DNA of 44,324 nt from Bacillus sp. MRMR6 (GCF_001940785.1 NZ_MSLS01000001.1:348058-392381), one strand, 5' to 3'. Shown: positions 1 to 8,979, counted from the stretch's first letter. Made by a program: numbers and translations. Notes: a model not told the origin generated them from the sequence alone.

Positions 1-1002
1 GGCACTGAAAAATCAAACCTAAAAGTAGGTATGGTAACTGATGCTGGTACTATTGATGACAAATCTTTCAACCAAGGTACTTGGGAAGGGATCCTTCAAG
101 CTAAAGAAGAATTAGGAATTCAAGAGAAATACCTTAAGCCAGCTGGTACAACTGAAGCTGAATATTTAAAAGAAATTGGTAACTTGTACGATGCAGGGTA
201 TAAATTTATCGTAACTCCAGGTTTCAAATTTGAAACTGCCATTTTCCAAGCACAAACAAAATATGAAGATGCAAAATTTGTAATCCTTGATGGTAATCCA
301 CACGCTGGTGACTTTAATCCAGTTGTTGCAGATAACACTGTTGCAGTATTCTTTGCTGAACATGAATCAGGCTTCTTAGCTGGTGTAGCTGCTGCTCTTG
401 AATTAAAAGAAGGAGATGCAGGCTTTATCGGTGGTATGGAGATTCCAGCTGTACAAAAATTCAACTGGGGCTTCCAACAAGGTGTTGCATATGCTAATGA
501 AAACTTAGACACTAATGTTGCTATCAAAGCTGAAAACGTAATTTACCAAGGTTCATTTGATAACGCTGCAGCAGGTGGACAAATCGCTGCTCAAATGTTT
601 GACCGTGGTGTAGATGTAATCTTTACTGCTGCTGGCGGTGTTGGTGTAGGTGCGATCAACGAAGCGAAAACTCGTAAGAAAGCTGGCGACAATATTTGGA
701 TCGTTGGTGTTGACGTAGACCAATATGCTGATGGTATTTATGAAGGTGAAAAATCTGTAATCTTAACTTCTGCAATGAAGAAGTTAGATGCTGTTACTTT
801 AGACCTAATTGGAAGAGAAGTAAAAGGAGAATTCCCTGGTGGAGAAACATTAACATTTGATGCGAAAAATGATGGTGTTGGTCTTCCTGAGAAAAACCCT
901 AACTTAAGCGAAGATACAGTTTCTAAAGTTGGAGAAGTATTCGAACAGATCAAGTCTGGTGAAATCAAAGTTTCACATGAACAGGGTAATTTGTTGAAGT
1001 AA
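1..1002 (+). CDS. BMP-family ABC transporter substrate-binding lipoprotein (5' partial)
   Basis: The reading frame is open from base 1, so the N-terminus, including any lipobox signal peptide, lies outside the window. The visible part starts KVGMVTDAGTIDDKSFNQG, the hallmark opening of Bmp/PnrA/Med-type periplasmic-binding proteins, and continues with typical motifs such as AAGGVGVGAINEA and GVDVDQYADG. This family captures nucleosides at the outer face of the membrane and hands them to an ABC permease. The ATPase and two permeases of the same system follow immediately, supporting a complete importer like B. subtilis NupNOPQ (YufNOPQ). The protein is not an especially close match to what I remember of YufN, so I leave the symbol empty. 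A strong terminator follows, so the ATPase and permeases may be expressed at a different level. Confidence 0.9.
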   Translation, partial: GTEKSNLKVGMVTDAGTIDDKSFNQGTWEGILQAKEELGIQEKYLKPAGTTEAEYLKEIGNLYDAGYKFIVTPGFKFETAIFQAQTKYEDAKFVILDGNPHAGDFNPVVADNTVAVFFAEHESGFLAGVAAALELKEGDAGFIGGMEIPAVQKFNWGFQQGVAYANENLDTNVAIKAENVIYQGSFDNAAAGGQIAAQMFDRGVDVIFTAAGGVGVGAINEAKTRKKAGDNIWIVGVDVDQYADGIYEGEKSVILTSAMKKLDAVTLDLIGREVKGEFPGGETLTFDAKNDGVGLPEKNPNLSEDTVSKVGEVFEQIKSGEIKVSHEQGNLLK

Positions 1003-1008
1003 CGTGTG

Positions 1009-1050
1009 TACAATAGAGACGGGTTACCCGTCTCTATTGTATATTTTTTT
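1009..1050 (+). terminator. Rho-independent terminator after the binding protein
   Basis: A perfect 15-bp stem (1009-1023 with 1027-1041) has a TTA loop and is followed by a T-rich tract (1042-1050). It lies between the binding-protein gene and the ATPase gene. In BMP operons such a partial terminator usually gives excess binding protein over the membrane components. Confidence 0.9.
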
Positions 1051-1064
1051 GCTAAAGAAGAATA

Positions 1065-1093
1065 TTAAGATATGGAAATAATCTGTATATAAT
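1065..1093 (+). promoter_or_regulatory. Possible sigma-A promoter before the ABC ATPase
   Basis: A perfect TATAAT (1088-1093) lies 17 nt after a poor -35 (TTAAGA, 1065-1070). It sits downstream of the strong terminator and upstream of the ATPase gene, so it could give independent transcription of the nupOPQ-like genes. The weak -35 makes this tentative. Confidence 0.35.
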
Positions 1094-1203
1094 TAATTAT
1101 TCTTATAGTTTTTGGTTATTCAATATCCTACATTTTGTGTAGTGATAGGGGACTCCCTATTAATAAAAGGAACCTGAGTCTAAATAAAAAGGTGAGTGCT
1201 ACT

Positions 1204-2727
1204 ATGAGTTATGTTGTTGAAATGCTAAATATTAGGAAAGAATTCCCTGGTATTGTGGCAAATGATAATATTACGCTTACATTAAAAAAAGGTGAAATTC
1301 ATGCCTTACTAGGTGAGAATGGAGCTGGAAAGTCAACACTAATGGGTGTTTTATTCGGTATGTATCAACCCGAAAAAGGAATCATCAAAATCCATGAAAA
1401 GGAAGTTCGTATTACGAATCCAAACGTTGCTAATCGACTTGGCATCGGTATGGTCCATCAACATTTTAAATTAGTAGAGAATTTCACGGTTACTGAAAAT
1501 ATTATTCTTGGCAGTGAACCATTAAAAGGTATAACACTTGATATTAAAAAGGCAGCAAAAAAAATTGAAGAATTATCGAAGCATTATGGTCTAAATGTTG
1601 ATCCACATGCAAAGATTGAAGATATATCTGTTGGTATGCAACAGAGAGTAGAAATTATGAAAATGCTTTATCGTGAAGCAGAAGTTCTTATTTTTGACGA
1701 GCCTACCGCGGTTTTAACTCCAAATGAAATCGATGAGTTAATGAAAATCATGCGCAACCTTATTAACGAAGGTAAATCGATTATTATCATCACTCATAAA
1801 TTGAAAGAAATTAAAGCGGTTGCAGACCGTTGTACAGTCATTCGACGTGGAAAAGGAATTGGCACGGTTAACGTGAAGGAAACAAGTGAGGCTAGCCTTG
1901 CGGAAATGATGGTTGGGCGTCATGTTAACTTTAAAGTGGATAAGAAAGCAAGTACTCCAGGAGATGTTGTACTGAAAATAGATTCTTTATCAGCAAAAAA
2001 TAAGCGTAAAGTAATGGGTCTAAAGAACTTCTCGCTTGAGGTTAGAAAAGGTGAAATTGTTGGAATCGCAGGAGTTGAAGGTAATGGACAATCAGAAATT
2101 GTTGAGACCATTACAGGTCTGCGCAAAGTCGAATCAGGAACGATAACGCTTAATGGACAAGACATTACCAATATCCCTATTCGTCAACGAATTGATAAAG
2201 GGATTGCACATATCCCGGAGGATCGGCATAAACGAGGTTTAGTTTTAGATTATACGATGGAAAATAATATGGTTCTCGAAGTTTATAATAAACCTCCTTT
2301 TGCAAAGAATGGATTATTAAATGGTTCTGCCATTCGTAAGTATGCTCAAAAGATTATCGAAAATTTTGACGTGCGTTCTGGAGAAGGCGGTGCCTCGATT
2401 GCTAGAACATTATCAGGCGGTAACCAGCAAAAGGCAATTATTGGAAGGGAACTGGAATTGGATCCTGACTTGTTAATCGCCGTTCAGCCTACACGTGGAC
2501 TGGATGTTGGGTCAATCGAATATATCCATAAGAGATTAATTGAACATAGAGATAAAGGGAAGGCTGTATTACTAGTTTCCTTAGAACTAGATGAGGTATT
2601 GCAATTGTCCGATCGAATTGCCATCGTAAACAATGGAGAACTCGTAGGTGAAGTTATTGCAGCTGAAACCAATGAAAACGAAGTTGGACTAATGATGGCA
2701 GGCGTAGGTAAGGAGAGAAGTATATGA
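1204..2727 (+). CDS. nupO: BMP-type nucleoside ABC transporter, double ATPase subunit
   Basis: This 507-aa protein has two ABC ATPase domains in one chain, as in RbsA-type and NupO (YufO) proteins. The first domain has a perfect Walker A GENGAGKST at about residues 37-45 and a Walker B LIFDEPTAVLTP. The second has a degenerate P-loop (GVEGNGQSE) and a canonical signature LSGGNQQKA, typical of this class. The opening residues match YufO closely. I place the start at ATG 1204, with AAAAGGTGAG upstream, rather than at the longer frame opening at 1135, whose extra 23 residues have no family counterpart. The stop overlaps the next start by 4 bp (ATGA), indicating translational coupling to the permease. 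It powers uptake of (deoxy)nucleosides. Confidence 0.92.
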   Translation: MSYVVEMLNIRKEFPGIVANDNITLTLKKGEIHALLGENGAGKSTLMGVLFGMYQPEKGIIKIHEKEVRITNPNVANRLGIGMVHQHFKLVENFTVTENIILGSEPLKGITLDIKKAAKKIEELSKHYGLNVDPHAKIEDISVGMQQRVEIMKMLYREAEVLIFDEPTAVLTPNEIDELMKIMRNLINEGKSIIIITHKLKEIKAVADRCTVIRRGKGIGTVNVKETSEASLAEMMVGRHVNFKVDKKASTPGDVVLKIDSLSAKNKRKVMGLKNFSLEVRKGEIVGIAGVEGNGQSEIVETITGLRKVESGTITLNGQDITNIPIRQRIDKGIAHIPEDRHKRGLVLDYTMENNMVLEVYNKPPFAKNGLLNGSAIRKYAQKIIENFDVRSGEGGASIARTLSGGNQQKAIIGRELELDPDLLIAVQPTRGLDVGSIEYIHKRLIEHRDKGKAVLLVSLELDEVLQLSDRIAIVNNGELVGEVIAAETNENEVGLMMAGVGKERSI

Positions 2728-3803
2728 GAAATACCATTGTATCAATAATTTCGGTTCTTTTGGGACTGATTGCTGGTGGAATATTAATGCTTTTTATAGG
2801 GAGCAACCCTATCGAAGGTTATTCTTTCTTATTGCAAGGGGCACTAAAAAATATAGAACGTATTGGTAATACTCTGGCTACAGCTACACCATTAATCTTT
2901 ACGGGTCTTTCCGTTGCCTTTGCCTTCCGGACTGGATTATTTAATATCGGTGCGTCAGGTCAGATGTTAATTGGCGGACTTTGTGCCACAGCGATTGGCT
3001 TGACGATGGACTTGTCAAGACCATTATTACTCATATTGATGATTTTAGTAGGTTTTATAGGTGGAGCACTATGGGCATTTATTCCTGGATTGCTTAAAGC
3101 AAGGTTTAATGTTCATGAAGTTGTATCGACTATTATGATGAACTGGGTTGCATATTGGACAGTCTATTATGTTGTACCGGGTTATTTTAAAGGAGACTTT
3201 CTTGAGACAGAATCTCGTAAGCTTCCAGAAGCAGCAACACTTAGATTTTCTTTTATCACTGATTTATTCGGTGGTTCGTATATCAACCTAGGGTTATTCT
3301 TAGCAGCGATTGTTGCCATTATAGTTGCCTTTATTATTAATAAAACTACTCTAGGCTTTGAACTAAAAGCCGTTGGATTCAATCGTCATGCGGCAGAATA
3401 CGCAGGTATGCGAGTTAACCGAAATATCGTATTATCCATGCTGATCTCAGGTGGTCTTGCAGGGCTTGGTGGAGTAGCACTATATACTGGAAATGCATCT
3501 AGTATTCAAATTGGAATTCTGCCAACACAAGGCTATGATGGAATTGCGGTAGCATTACTTGGTGCTAACTCTCCAGCAGGAGTATTCTTTGCAGCTATTT
3601 TATTCGGAATCCTTTATTCTGGTACAGGCTTTATGAATGCCATGACTGAAATTCCGCCAGAACTTGCAAACACGATTATCGCGATTATTATCTACTTTGC
3701 AGCGACAAGTGTATTAATTGAGCGTTTAATTAACAAGTCACAAAAGCGCCGTGCAAATCTAAAAGACGCCAATGGAACTGCTGTGAAGAAGGGGGACTCA
3801 TAA
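2724..3803 (+). CDS. nupP: Nucleoside ABC transporter permease 1
   Basis: This 359-aa, strongly hydrophobic polytopic membrane protein belongs to the BPD_transp_2 family (RbsC/LivH-like permeases). The N-terminal membrane segment begins within the first 10 residues, and the segment around FRTGLFNIGASGQM is the conserved family motif near residue 70. It ends with a short basic cytoplasmic tail. An AAGGAGAG ribosome binding site precedes ATG 2724, and the start overlaps the ATPase stop. The second permease follows after 1 bp. It forms the membrane channel with the next protein. Confidence 0.92.
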   Translation: MRNTIVSIISVLLGLIAGGILMLFIGSNPIEGYSFLLQGALKNIERIGNTLATATPLIFTGLSVAFAFRTGLFNIGASGQMLIGGLCATAIGLTMDLSRPLLLILMILVGFIGGALWAFIPGLLKARFNVHEVVSTIMMNWVAYWTVYYVVPGYFKGDFLETESRKLPEAATLRFSFITDLFGGSYINLGLFLAAIVAIIVAFIINKTTLGFELKAVGFNRHAAEYAGMRVNRNIVLSMLISGGLAGLGGVALYTGNASSIQIGILPTQGYDGIAVALLGANSPAGVFFAAILFGILYSGTGFMNAMTEIPPELANTIIAIIIYFAATSVLIERLINKSQKRRANLKDANGTAVKKGDS

Positions 3804-3804
3804 T

Positions 3805-4758
3805 ATGTGGACAATCATAGAACAAATATTTCCTTATGCAATAATATTCACCATCCCTCTTCTTATAACAGCATTAGGCGGTCTTTTTAGCGAACGTAGT
3901 GGTGTTGTAAATATTGGTCTTGAAGGTCTAATGATCATTGGAGCCTTTGGTTGTGCCCTCACGGCAAACTACCTGCAAGATATCTGGACAAATAATAATA
4001 TGGTATTATGGGTTAGTATTTTAGTCGCAGCTCTCGCAGGAATGCTTTTTTCCTTGTTACATGCGTTTGCAAGTATTAATTTAAGTGCCAATCAAATTAT
4101 TAGCGGTACAGCTATTAATATGATTGCTACTGCTTTAACAGTATTCTTAGCAAGAAACATTACAGGCAGTGGAAATATTCGTATTACAAGTGGTTTTACA
4201 CCATCAAATATACCGTTTTTATCTGATATTCCAATTATTGGTCCGTTACTTTTCACAAAGACGTATCCGACAACATGGTTTATCTTAGTAGTATTGTTAG
4301 TCAGCACATTTATCCTTTACAAAACAAAATTCGGACTGCGCTTAAGATCTTGTGGAGAGTTTCCTCAGGCTGCTGAAGCTGCAGGGGTGAATGTTAGAGG
4401 CATCCGCTATAGTGGTGTACTCATTTCTGGTGCTTTTGCAGGATTAGGCGGTGCCTTAATTATTGTTACTTATGCAGGTGAATTTACCGGATCTGTTTCC
4501 GGGCTTGGATTCTTAGCACTTGCTGCATTGATCTTTGGTCAATGGAGACCGCTTGGATTATTAGGAGCTGCTCTATTCTTTGGTTTTGCAAGTACAATTG
4601 CAAACGTTTCGCAAGTTATACCTGAACTGGCAGTTATTCCGCCAATCATTCTTAAAATTTTCCCATATGTGGTGACATTAATTGCATTAGTTATCTTCTC
4701 GAAATCATCACAAGCGCCTAAAGCTGCAGGGGAGCCGTTTGATTCAGGAAAACGCTAA
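3805..4758 (+). CDS. nupQ: Nucleoside ABC transporter permease 2
   Basis: This 317-aa polytopic permease of the BPD_transp_2 family is the partner of the preceding permease. The motif ERSGVVNIGLEGLM near residue 30 is characteristic of the second subunit of BMP-type transporters (NupQ/YufQ, TmpC-associated). The RBS (GAAGGGGG) lies inside the end of nupP, and ATG 3805 begins almost directly after the nupP stop. It is the last gene of the transporter operon and is followed by a terminator. Confidence 0.92.
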   Translation: MWTIIEQIFPYAIIFTIPLLITALGGLFSERSGVVNIGLEGLMIIGAFGCALTANYLQDIWTNNNMVLWVSILVAALAGMLFSLLHAFASINLSANQIISGTAINMIATALTVFLARNITGSGNIRITSGFTPSNIPFLSDIPIIGPLLFTKTYPTTWFILVVLLVSTFILYKTKFGLRLRSCGEFPQAAEAAGVNVRGIRYSGVLISGAFAGLGGALIIVTYAGEFTGSVSGLGFLALAALIFGQWRPLGLLGAALFFGFASTIANVSQVIPELAVIPPIILKIFPYVVTLIALVIFSKSSQAPKAAGEPFDSGKR

Positions 4759-4765
4759 AAAATAC

Positions 4766-4796
4766 GAAAGGCTGGCCATTGTGCCAGTCTTTTTTG
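4766..4796 (+). terminator. Terminator of the nucleoside transporter operon
   Basis: An 8-bp stem with one G-U pair (AGGCTGGC, 4770-4777, with GCCAGTCT, 4783-4790) has the loop CATTG and is followed by TTTTT. It lies just after the nupQ stop. Confidence 0.88.
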
Positions 4797-4808
4797 TATA
4801 GGTTTATT

Positions 4809-4836
4809 TTGAATGGAAAAACTAAAACTGTATAGT
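4809..4836 (+). promoter_or_regulatory. Candidate sigma-A promoter of ymfF-ymfH
   Basis: TTGAAT (4809-4814), a 16-nt spacer and TATAGT (4831-4836) lie between the nupQ terminator and ymfF, leaving a leader of about 70 nt. Hexamer matches are 4/6 and 5/6. Confidence 0.5.
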
Positions 4837-4913
4837 AACAGATGAAGGGAAATATATGTTAGACGTACCATACATAGAATAGAATAGTTTACGATTGATA
4901 AGGAGGATGGTCC

Positions 4914-6200
4914 ATGCCCGTTTTAACAGAAGCCGTTAAGGAAATGAAGGGGTATAAGCTTCATATTGTCAAGACAGATAAATATAAAACAAATACAATT
5001 GTTTGGAAGATGAAAGCCCCATTGACACAGGATGCTGTAACAAAAAGAGCTCTTCTTCCCCATGTCCTGCAAAGCAGTTCAGCTAAATACCCTACTACTG
5101 CAGCACTCCGTTCTTATTTAGATGAGCTATATGGGGCAACTTTATTTATTGATTTGGCAAAAAAAGGAGAGTATCAGGTAATCAGCTTTTCTTTAGAGAT
5201 CGCCAATGAAAAATTTCTGAGCAATCCCAGCCCGTTACTGCAAAAAGGCTTTGAATTATTAGCAGAAGTACTAACAAATCCGAACGTTTCTGGCGATTCA
5301 CTTGACAGTGAAACCGTAGAAAAAGAGAAGCGAATATTGAAGCAGCGAATACAATCAGTTTTTGATGATAAAATGCGTTATTCAAATGTCCGCTTGTTAG
5401 AAGAAATGTGTAAGGGCGAACCGTATGCTCTTCAAGTGAACGGTCAAGCAGATGATGTTGACCCTATCACGCCTTCAAATTTATATGAGTATTATAAAAA
5501 GGCTTTTGCAGAGGATGAAATGGATTTATACGTCATCGGTGATGTCAATGAGGATGAGGTAATTGGATTTGCCAATGATTTGCTCCAATTTGAAAATCGA
5601 ACACCGCAAATGGTTCAGTCAACAGAAGTTAATAAAAAATCAGAAGTTCAAGAAATTAAGGAACAACAGGACGTAAAACAAGGGAAACTCAATATAGGTT
5701 ACCGGACAAATATTGCCTACGGTGATTCTGAATATTACGCATTACAGGTTTTTAATGGAATATTCGGAGGTTTTTCACATTCTAAACTATTTATCAATGT
5801 CCGTGAAAAAGCCAGTCTTGCTTATTATGTAGCAAGTAGATTGGAAAGCCATAAGGGGCTTATGATGGTCATGTCAGGAATAGATTTGGCCAACTATGAT
5901 CAAGCAATTGGAATTATTCGGGAACAAATGGAGGCAATGAGAAAAGGAGAGTTCACTGATCAAGAAATTGACCAGACCAAAGCTGTCGTTCGCAACCAAA
6001 TGCTTGAAACCGTCGATACTGCAAGAGGACTAACAGAGGTACTTTACCATAATGTAGTCTCTGACAGTAATATTGATTTAAATACTTGGTTAGAGGAAAT
6101 GCAAAAAACGACTAAAGAAGATATTATTGCAGTTGCTAAAAAGATTGACTTAGATACAATCTATTTCCTTACTGGAAAGGAGGCAGTAGTCAATGGATAA
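4914..6200 (+). CDS. ymfF: M16-family peptidase-like protein YmfF (no zinc motif)
   Basis: This 428-aa protein belongs to the M16 (insulinase/mitochondrial processing peptidase) fold. No HxxEH zinc motif is visible in its N-terminal half, so alone it should not be a peptidase. It does carry INVREKASLAYYV at about residues 290-303, which resembles the Arg/Tyr pair that the C-terminal half of M16 enzymes donates to the active site. The next gene, ymfH, has the zinc motif and overlaps ymfF by 8 bp, so the two probably form a heterodimer in which each supplies part of the site (inference from M16B pairs). Start ATG 4914 has a strong AGGAGG upstream. The physiological substrate is not evident. Confidence 0.9.
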   Translation: MPVLTEAVKEMKGYKLHIVKTDKYKTNTIVWKMKAPLTQDAVTKRALLPHVLQSSSAKYPTTAALRSYLDELYGATLFIDLAKKGEYQVISFSLEIANEKFLSNPSPLLQKGFELLAEVLTNPNVSGDSLDSETVEKEKRILKQRIQSVFDDKMRYSNVRLLEEMCKGEPYALQVNGQADDVDPITPSNLYEYYKKAFAEDEMDLYVIGDVNEDEVIGFANDLLQFENRTPQMVQSTEVNKKSEVQEIKEQQDVKQGKLNIGYRTNIAYGDSEYYALQVFNGIFGGFSHSKLFINVREKASLAYYVASRLESHKGLMMVMSGIDLANYDQAIGIIREQMEAMRKGEFTDQEIDQTKAVVRNQMLETVDTARGLTEVLYHNVVSDSNIDLNTWLEEMQKTTKEDIIAVAKKIDLDTIYFLTGKEAVVNG

Positions 6201-7485
6201 AATCACCTTTGAACAGCTACAAGAAGAATTATTTCATGAAAAGATGTCCAATGGTCTAAACGTATATATTTTACCAAAAAAAGGTTTCAATAAGACCTAT
6301 GCAACTTTTACAACAAAATATGGATCAATTGATAACACCTTTATTCCATTAGGTAAAAATGAATATACAACCGTTCCTGATGGGATTGCTCATTTTTTAG
6401 AACATAAACTTTTCGAAAAAGAAGACGGTGATGTTTTTCAGCAATTTAGCCGTCAAGGTGCTTCTGCAAATGCCTTTACCTCCTTTACAAGGACAGCTTA
6501 CTTATTTTCGAGCACATCGGATGTTGAGAAAAACCTTGAGACATTAATTGATTTTGTTCAGGAACCTTATTTTTCAGAAAAGACGGTTGAAAAGGAAAAA
6601 GGAATTATTGGCCAAGAAATTACCATGTACGATGACAATGCTGATTGGCGCCTTTACTACGGGCTAATCCAAAACATGTATCAAAACCACCCAGTTAAAA
6701 TTGATATAGCGGGGACGATTGAATCAATTTCTCACATAACAAAAGGCCTGCTATATGAGTGCTACAATACCTTCTATCATCCAAGCAATATGCTTTTATT
6801 TATTGTCGGACCGGTTGATCCAGAATCGATCATGAATCAGGTGCGTGACAATCAGGCAAAAAAAGAGTATGAGGCAATGCCTGAAATTCAACGGAAATTT
6901 GATCAAGAGCCAATGCCAACTGCTGAAAAAAGGCAGGTGCTTGAGATGAATGTCCAAACATCTAAATGTTTAGTTGGAGTTAAGGCACTTCATGTTGATC
7001 AAAGTGGCAAAGAAATGCTGAAAACTGAATTAGCCATAAATGTTCTTCTAGATATGTTGTTTAGTAAAAGCTCTGAAAACTATCAACAGCTTTATAATAA
7101 AGGGCTTATTGATGATACGTTTTCATATGATTATTCGCAGGAAAAAGGCTTTGGTTTTGCTATGCTAGGTGGAGACACAGATCAACCAGATCAATTAGCC
7201 AAGGAGCTTGAAAGGATGCTCCTAACTGTAAAAGCTGGGGATGTTTTTTCAGAAGAACAACTAGAGCGGACAAAAAAGAAGAAGATTGGGGCATTTTTAC
7301 GAGCTGTGAATTCACCTGAATATATTGCCAACCAATTCACGAGATATGCCTTTAATGATATGGACTTATTTGATGTTGTGCCAACACTTGAGCAAATCAC
7401 TTTAAATGATGTTATCTCACTTGCAGCGGATTTTATTGCTGAGGAACGCTTCTCCGTATGCCAGGTTGTACCTAACAAAAAGTAA
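6193..7485 (+). CDS. ymfH: M16-family zinc metallopeptidase YmfH
   Basis: This 430-aa M16 peptidase has an intact zinc motif, HFLEH at residues 67-71, and the downstream third ligand in GIIGQEITM (E142). Its C-terminal half lacks the Arg/Tyr pair that YmfF carries, so the two neighbouring proteins look complementary. AAAGGAGG lies inside the end of ymfF, ahead of ATG 6193, and the genes overlap by 8 bp, which fits equimolar production. The protein has no signal peptide and is probably cytoplasmic. A terminator follows. Confidence 0.92.
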   Translation: MDKITFEQLQEELFHEKMSNGLNVYILPKKGFNKTYATFTTKYGSIDNTFIPLGKNEYTTVPDGIAHFLEHKLFEKEDGDVFQQFSRQGASANAFTSFTRTAYLFSSTSDVEKNLETLIDFVQEPYFSEKTVEKEKGIIGQEITMYDDNADWRLYYGLIQNMYQNHPVKIDIAGTIESISHITKGLLYECYNTFYHPSNMLLFIVGPVDPESIMNQVRDNQAKKEYEAMPEIQRKFDQEPMPTAEKRQVLEMNVQTSKCLVGVKALHVDQSGKEMLKTELAINVLLDMLFSKSSENYQQLYNKGLIDDTFSYDYSQEKGFGFAMLGGDTDQPDQLAKELERMLLTVKAGDVFSEEQLERTKKKKIGAFLRAVNSPEYIANQFTRYAFNDMDLFDVVPTLEQITLNDVISLAADFIAEERFSVCQVVPNKK

Positions 7486-7491
7486 AAAGAG

Positions 7492-7521
7492 TAGAAGCGC
7501 CGGCTGTTGGCGCTTCTATTT
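7492..7521 (+). terminator. Terminator after ymfH
   Basis: A perfect 10-bp stem, TAGAAGCGCC (7492-7501) with GGCGCTTCTA (7509-7518), is followed by a short TTTAAT tail. The short U-tract suggests moderate efficiency. Confidence 0.75.
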
Positions 7522-7561
7522 AATGTTACAATGGATGTATTGATAAGAAGAGAGTGAGATC

Positions 7562-8284
7562 ATGCCGAAGTACGCATTAATTACTGGAGCCAGCGGAGGA
7601 ATTGGTAAAGCAACTGCCTGGAAACTAGCCACTGAAGGGTACAATTTATATTTGCATTATCATACGAATGAAAAAGCTGTGAATGAATTGGTGTATGAAC
7701 TTACCGTTTTTGGCGGAGAATATATTCCTATTAGAGCAAATTTAAATGATCCTGACGGTTATAAAAAACTATGCTCGCACATTTTTTCAATTGATGCAAT
7801 CGTATACTGCAGCGGTCACAGTCATTATGGACTTTTAGTTGATTTAGAACAGGCAGAGGCTGAATCATTAATGAGAGTCCATATTATGAGTCCAATGTTA
7901 ATAACTAAAGAGTTACTTCCAAAATTAACAAGTAAGAGGTCTGGAAATATCGTTGTCATAACTAGCATCTGGGGCCAAACGGGCGCTGCTTGTGAAGTAG
8001 CCTATTCAGCAGTCAAAGGGGCTCAAATTGCCTTTGTGAAGGCCCTAAGTAAAGAGGTCGCACTAAGTGGTGTTCGGGTGAATGCGGTATCTCCAGGGGC
8101 GGTAAACACATTAATGATGGGCAAGTTTACGAAAGAGGAAAAAGAGGAAATTGAATATGAGATCCCAATGGGGAGAATTGGTAACCCCGATGAGATAGCA
8201 AATGCAGTAAAATTCTTACTGTCAGATGATTCCTCGTATATAACAGGTCAGGTGCTTTCGATTAATGGCGGTTGGTATACATAA
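7562..8284 (+). CDS. ymfI: SDR-family oxidoreductase YmfI (EF-P 5-aminopentanone reductase)
   Basis: This 240-aa short-chain dehydrogenase/reductase has the NAD(P)-binding TGASGGIG at about residues 8-15, a catalytic Ser in VVITSIWGQ, YSAVK with the catalytic Tyr and Lys, and the C-terminal INGGWYT typical of FabG-like enzymes. In B. subtilis, the protein in this position (between ymfH and ymfJ) reduces the 5-aminopentanone group on elongation factor P to 5-aminopentanol. The functional name rests on this synteny plus the fold; sequence alone would only say FabG-like. The start is ATG 7562, with a purine-rich GAAGAGAGTGAG upstream. Confidence 0.88.
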   Translation: MPKYALITGASGGIGKATAWKLATEGYNLYLHYHTNEKAVNELVYELTVFGGEYIPIRANLNDPDGYKKLCSHIFSIDAIVYCSGHSHYGLLVDLEQAEAESLMRVHIMSPMLITKELLPKLTSKRSGNIVVITSIWGQTGAACEVAYSAVKGAQIAFVKALSKEVALSGVRVNAVSPGAVNTLMMGKFTKEEKEEIEYEIPMGRIGNPDEIANAVKFLLSDDSSYITGQVLSINGGWYT

Positions 8285-8363
8285 AATATCTAATTTTCTA
8301 TTGCATAATTACCACCTATTTAATCCAAAATAACATTGTACTATTCCTAAGGAGGGTTAATAT

Positions 8364-8621
8364 ATGTCTGTTCTAGATAACTGGAAACAGTGGGAAGATT
8401 TCCTTGCTGACCGTCTTCATCAAGCACAAGGCCAAGGGATGAGTGAGGGAGCAATTAGCAATCTTGCTTTTCAAATTGGTGATTATTTATCAACGCAAGT
8501 TGAGCCTAAAAACGAACAAGAAAAAGTACTTGCAGACCTATGGTCCGTGGCAAGCGAAGAAGAGCAGCAAGCAATTGCAAACATGATGGTAAAATTAGTC
8601 CAAAATAATGGTAGTCGCTAA
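8364..8621 (+). CDS. ymfJ: DUF3243 protein YmfJ
   Basis: This small, soluble, acidic 85-aa protein matches the DUF3243 family (B. subtilis YmfJ) in length, position and opening VLDNWKQWEDFLADRL. No catalytic motif or membrane segment is visible and its role is unknown. AAGGAGGG precedes ATG 8364, giving a strong ribosome binding site. It is closed off by its own terminator. Confidence 0.88.
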   Translation: MSVLDNWKQWEDFLADRLHQAQGQGMSEGAISNLAFQIGDYLSTQVEPKNEQEKVLADLWSVASEEEQQAIANMMVKLVQNNGSR

Positions 8622-8647
8622 GAGAGAGGTTCTCCTCTCTTTTTTTG
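8622..8647 (+). terminator. Terminator after ymfJ
   Basis: A 7-bp stem, AGAGAGG (8623-8629) with CCTCTCT (8634-8640), has a TTCT loop and is followed by a T7 tract. Confidence 0.9.
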
Positions 8648-8684
8648 TTTATTTTTATGATAAAGGTGAATGTTAATTATGAAC

Positions 8685-8860
8685 AGATTTTTGCGAAATC
8701 TACGAGACTCCTCGAAAATGCTATCGCATTTCCTTCGTGCGTGGGCAGATTCGAAGATGTATATTCAATGTCCAGAGGGAACAACGAGCCGTGTGAGTCG
8801 GTACGATCGAGGAGGCTCACCGGTAAGCCCGCGGAAAGGGAGCGGATTTCTCAAAAATCT
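8685..8860. repeat. Interspersed intergenic repeat with terminal inverted repeats (copy 1)
   Basis: This 176-bp element fills most of the 358-bp gap between ymfJ and ymfK. Its ends are inverted repeats matching at 15 of 16 positions: AGATTTTTGCGAAATC (8685-8700) and GATTTCTCAAAAATCT (8845-8860). Its interior block at about 8812-8840 (GGAGGCTCACCGG then AGCCCGCGGAAAG) recurs in the element before recA. Another shared block is TCGAAAATG near 8714, followed by a CATTT-CTTCGTGC stretch. This GC-rich sequence resembles a repeat family scattered through many Bacillaceae genomes (from memory). The short open frames over it start inside the repeat and have no family resemblance, so I do not call genes. 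No target duplication is clear here. Confidence 0.7.
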
Positions 8861-8979
8861 AAAACAAAATATTAGAGCTGCCTCCTCTGTGATTTTACTT
8901 TCATCTTATACAGAAATCATATATTATAAGGTTTAGATGAAGTAATGAAAAATTTGTCGTTTTACATTGGAGGTTTTTT

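Noticed and set aside
1135..1203. N-terminal extension of the ABC ATPase from 1135
   Set aside because: It has no ribosome binding site and no similarity to YufO-type proteins, which begin at the residues encoded from 1204.
8645..8936. Two overlapping short open frames on the plus strand
   Set aside because: They read through the interspersed repeat (8685-8860), in two frames at once, with no recognisable protein family.
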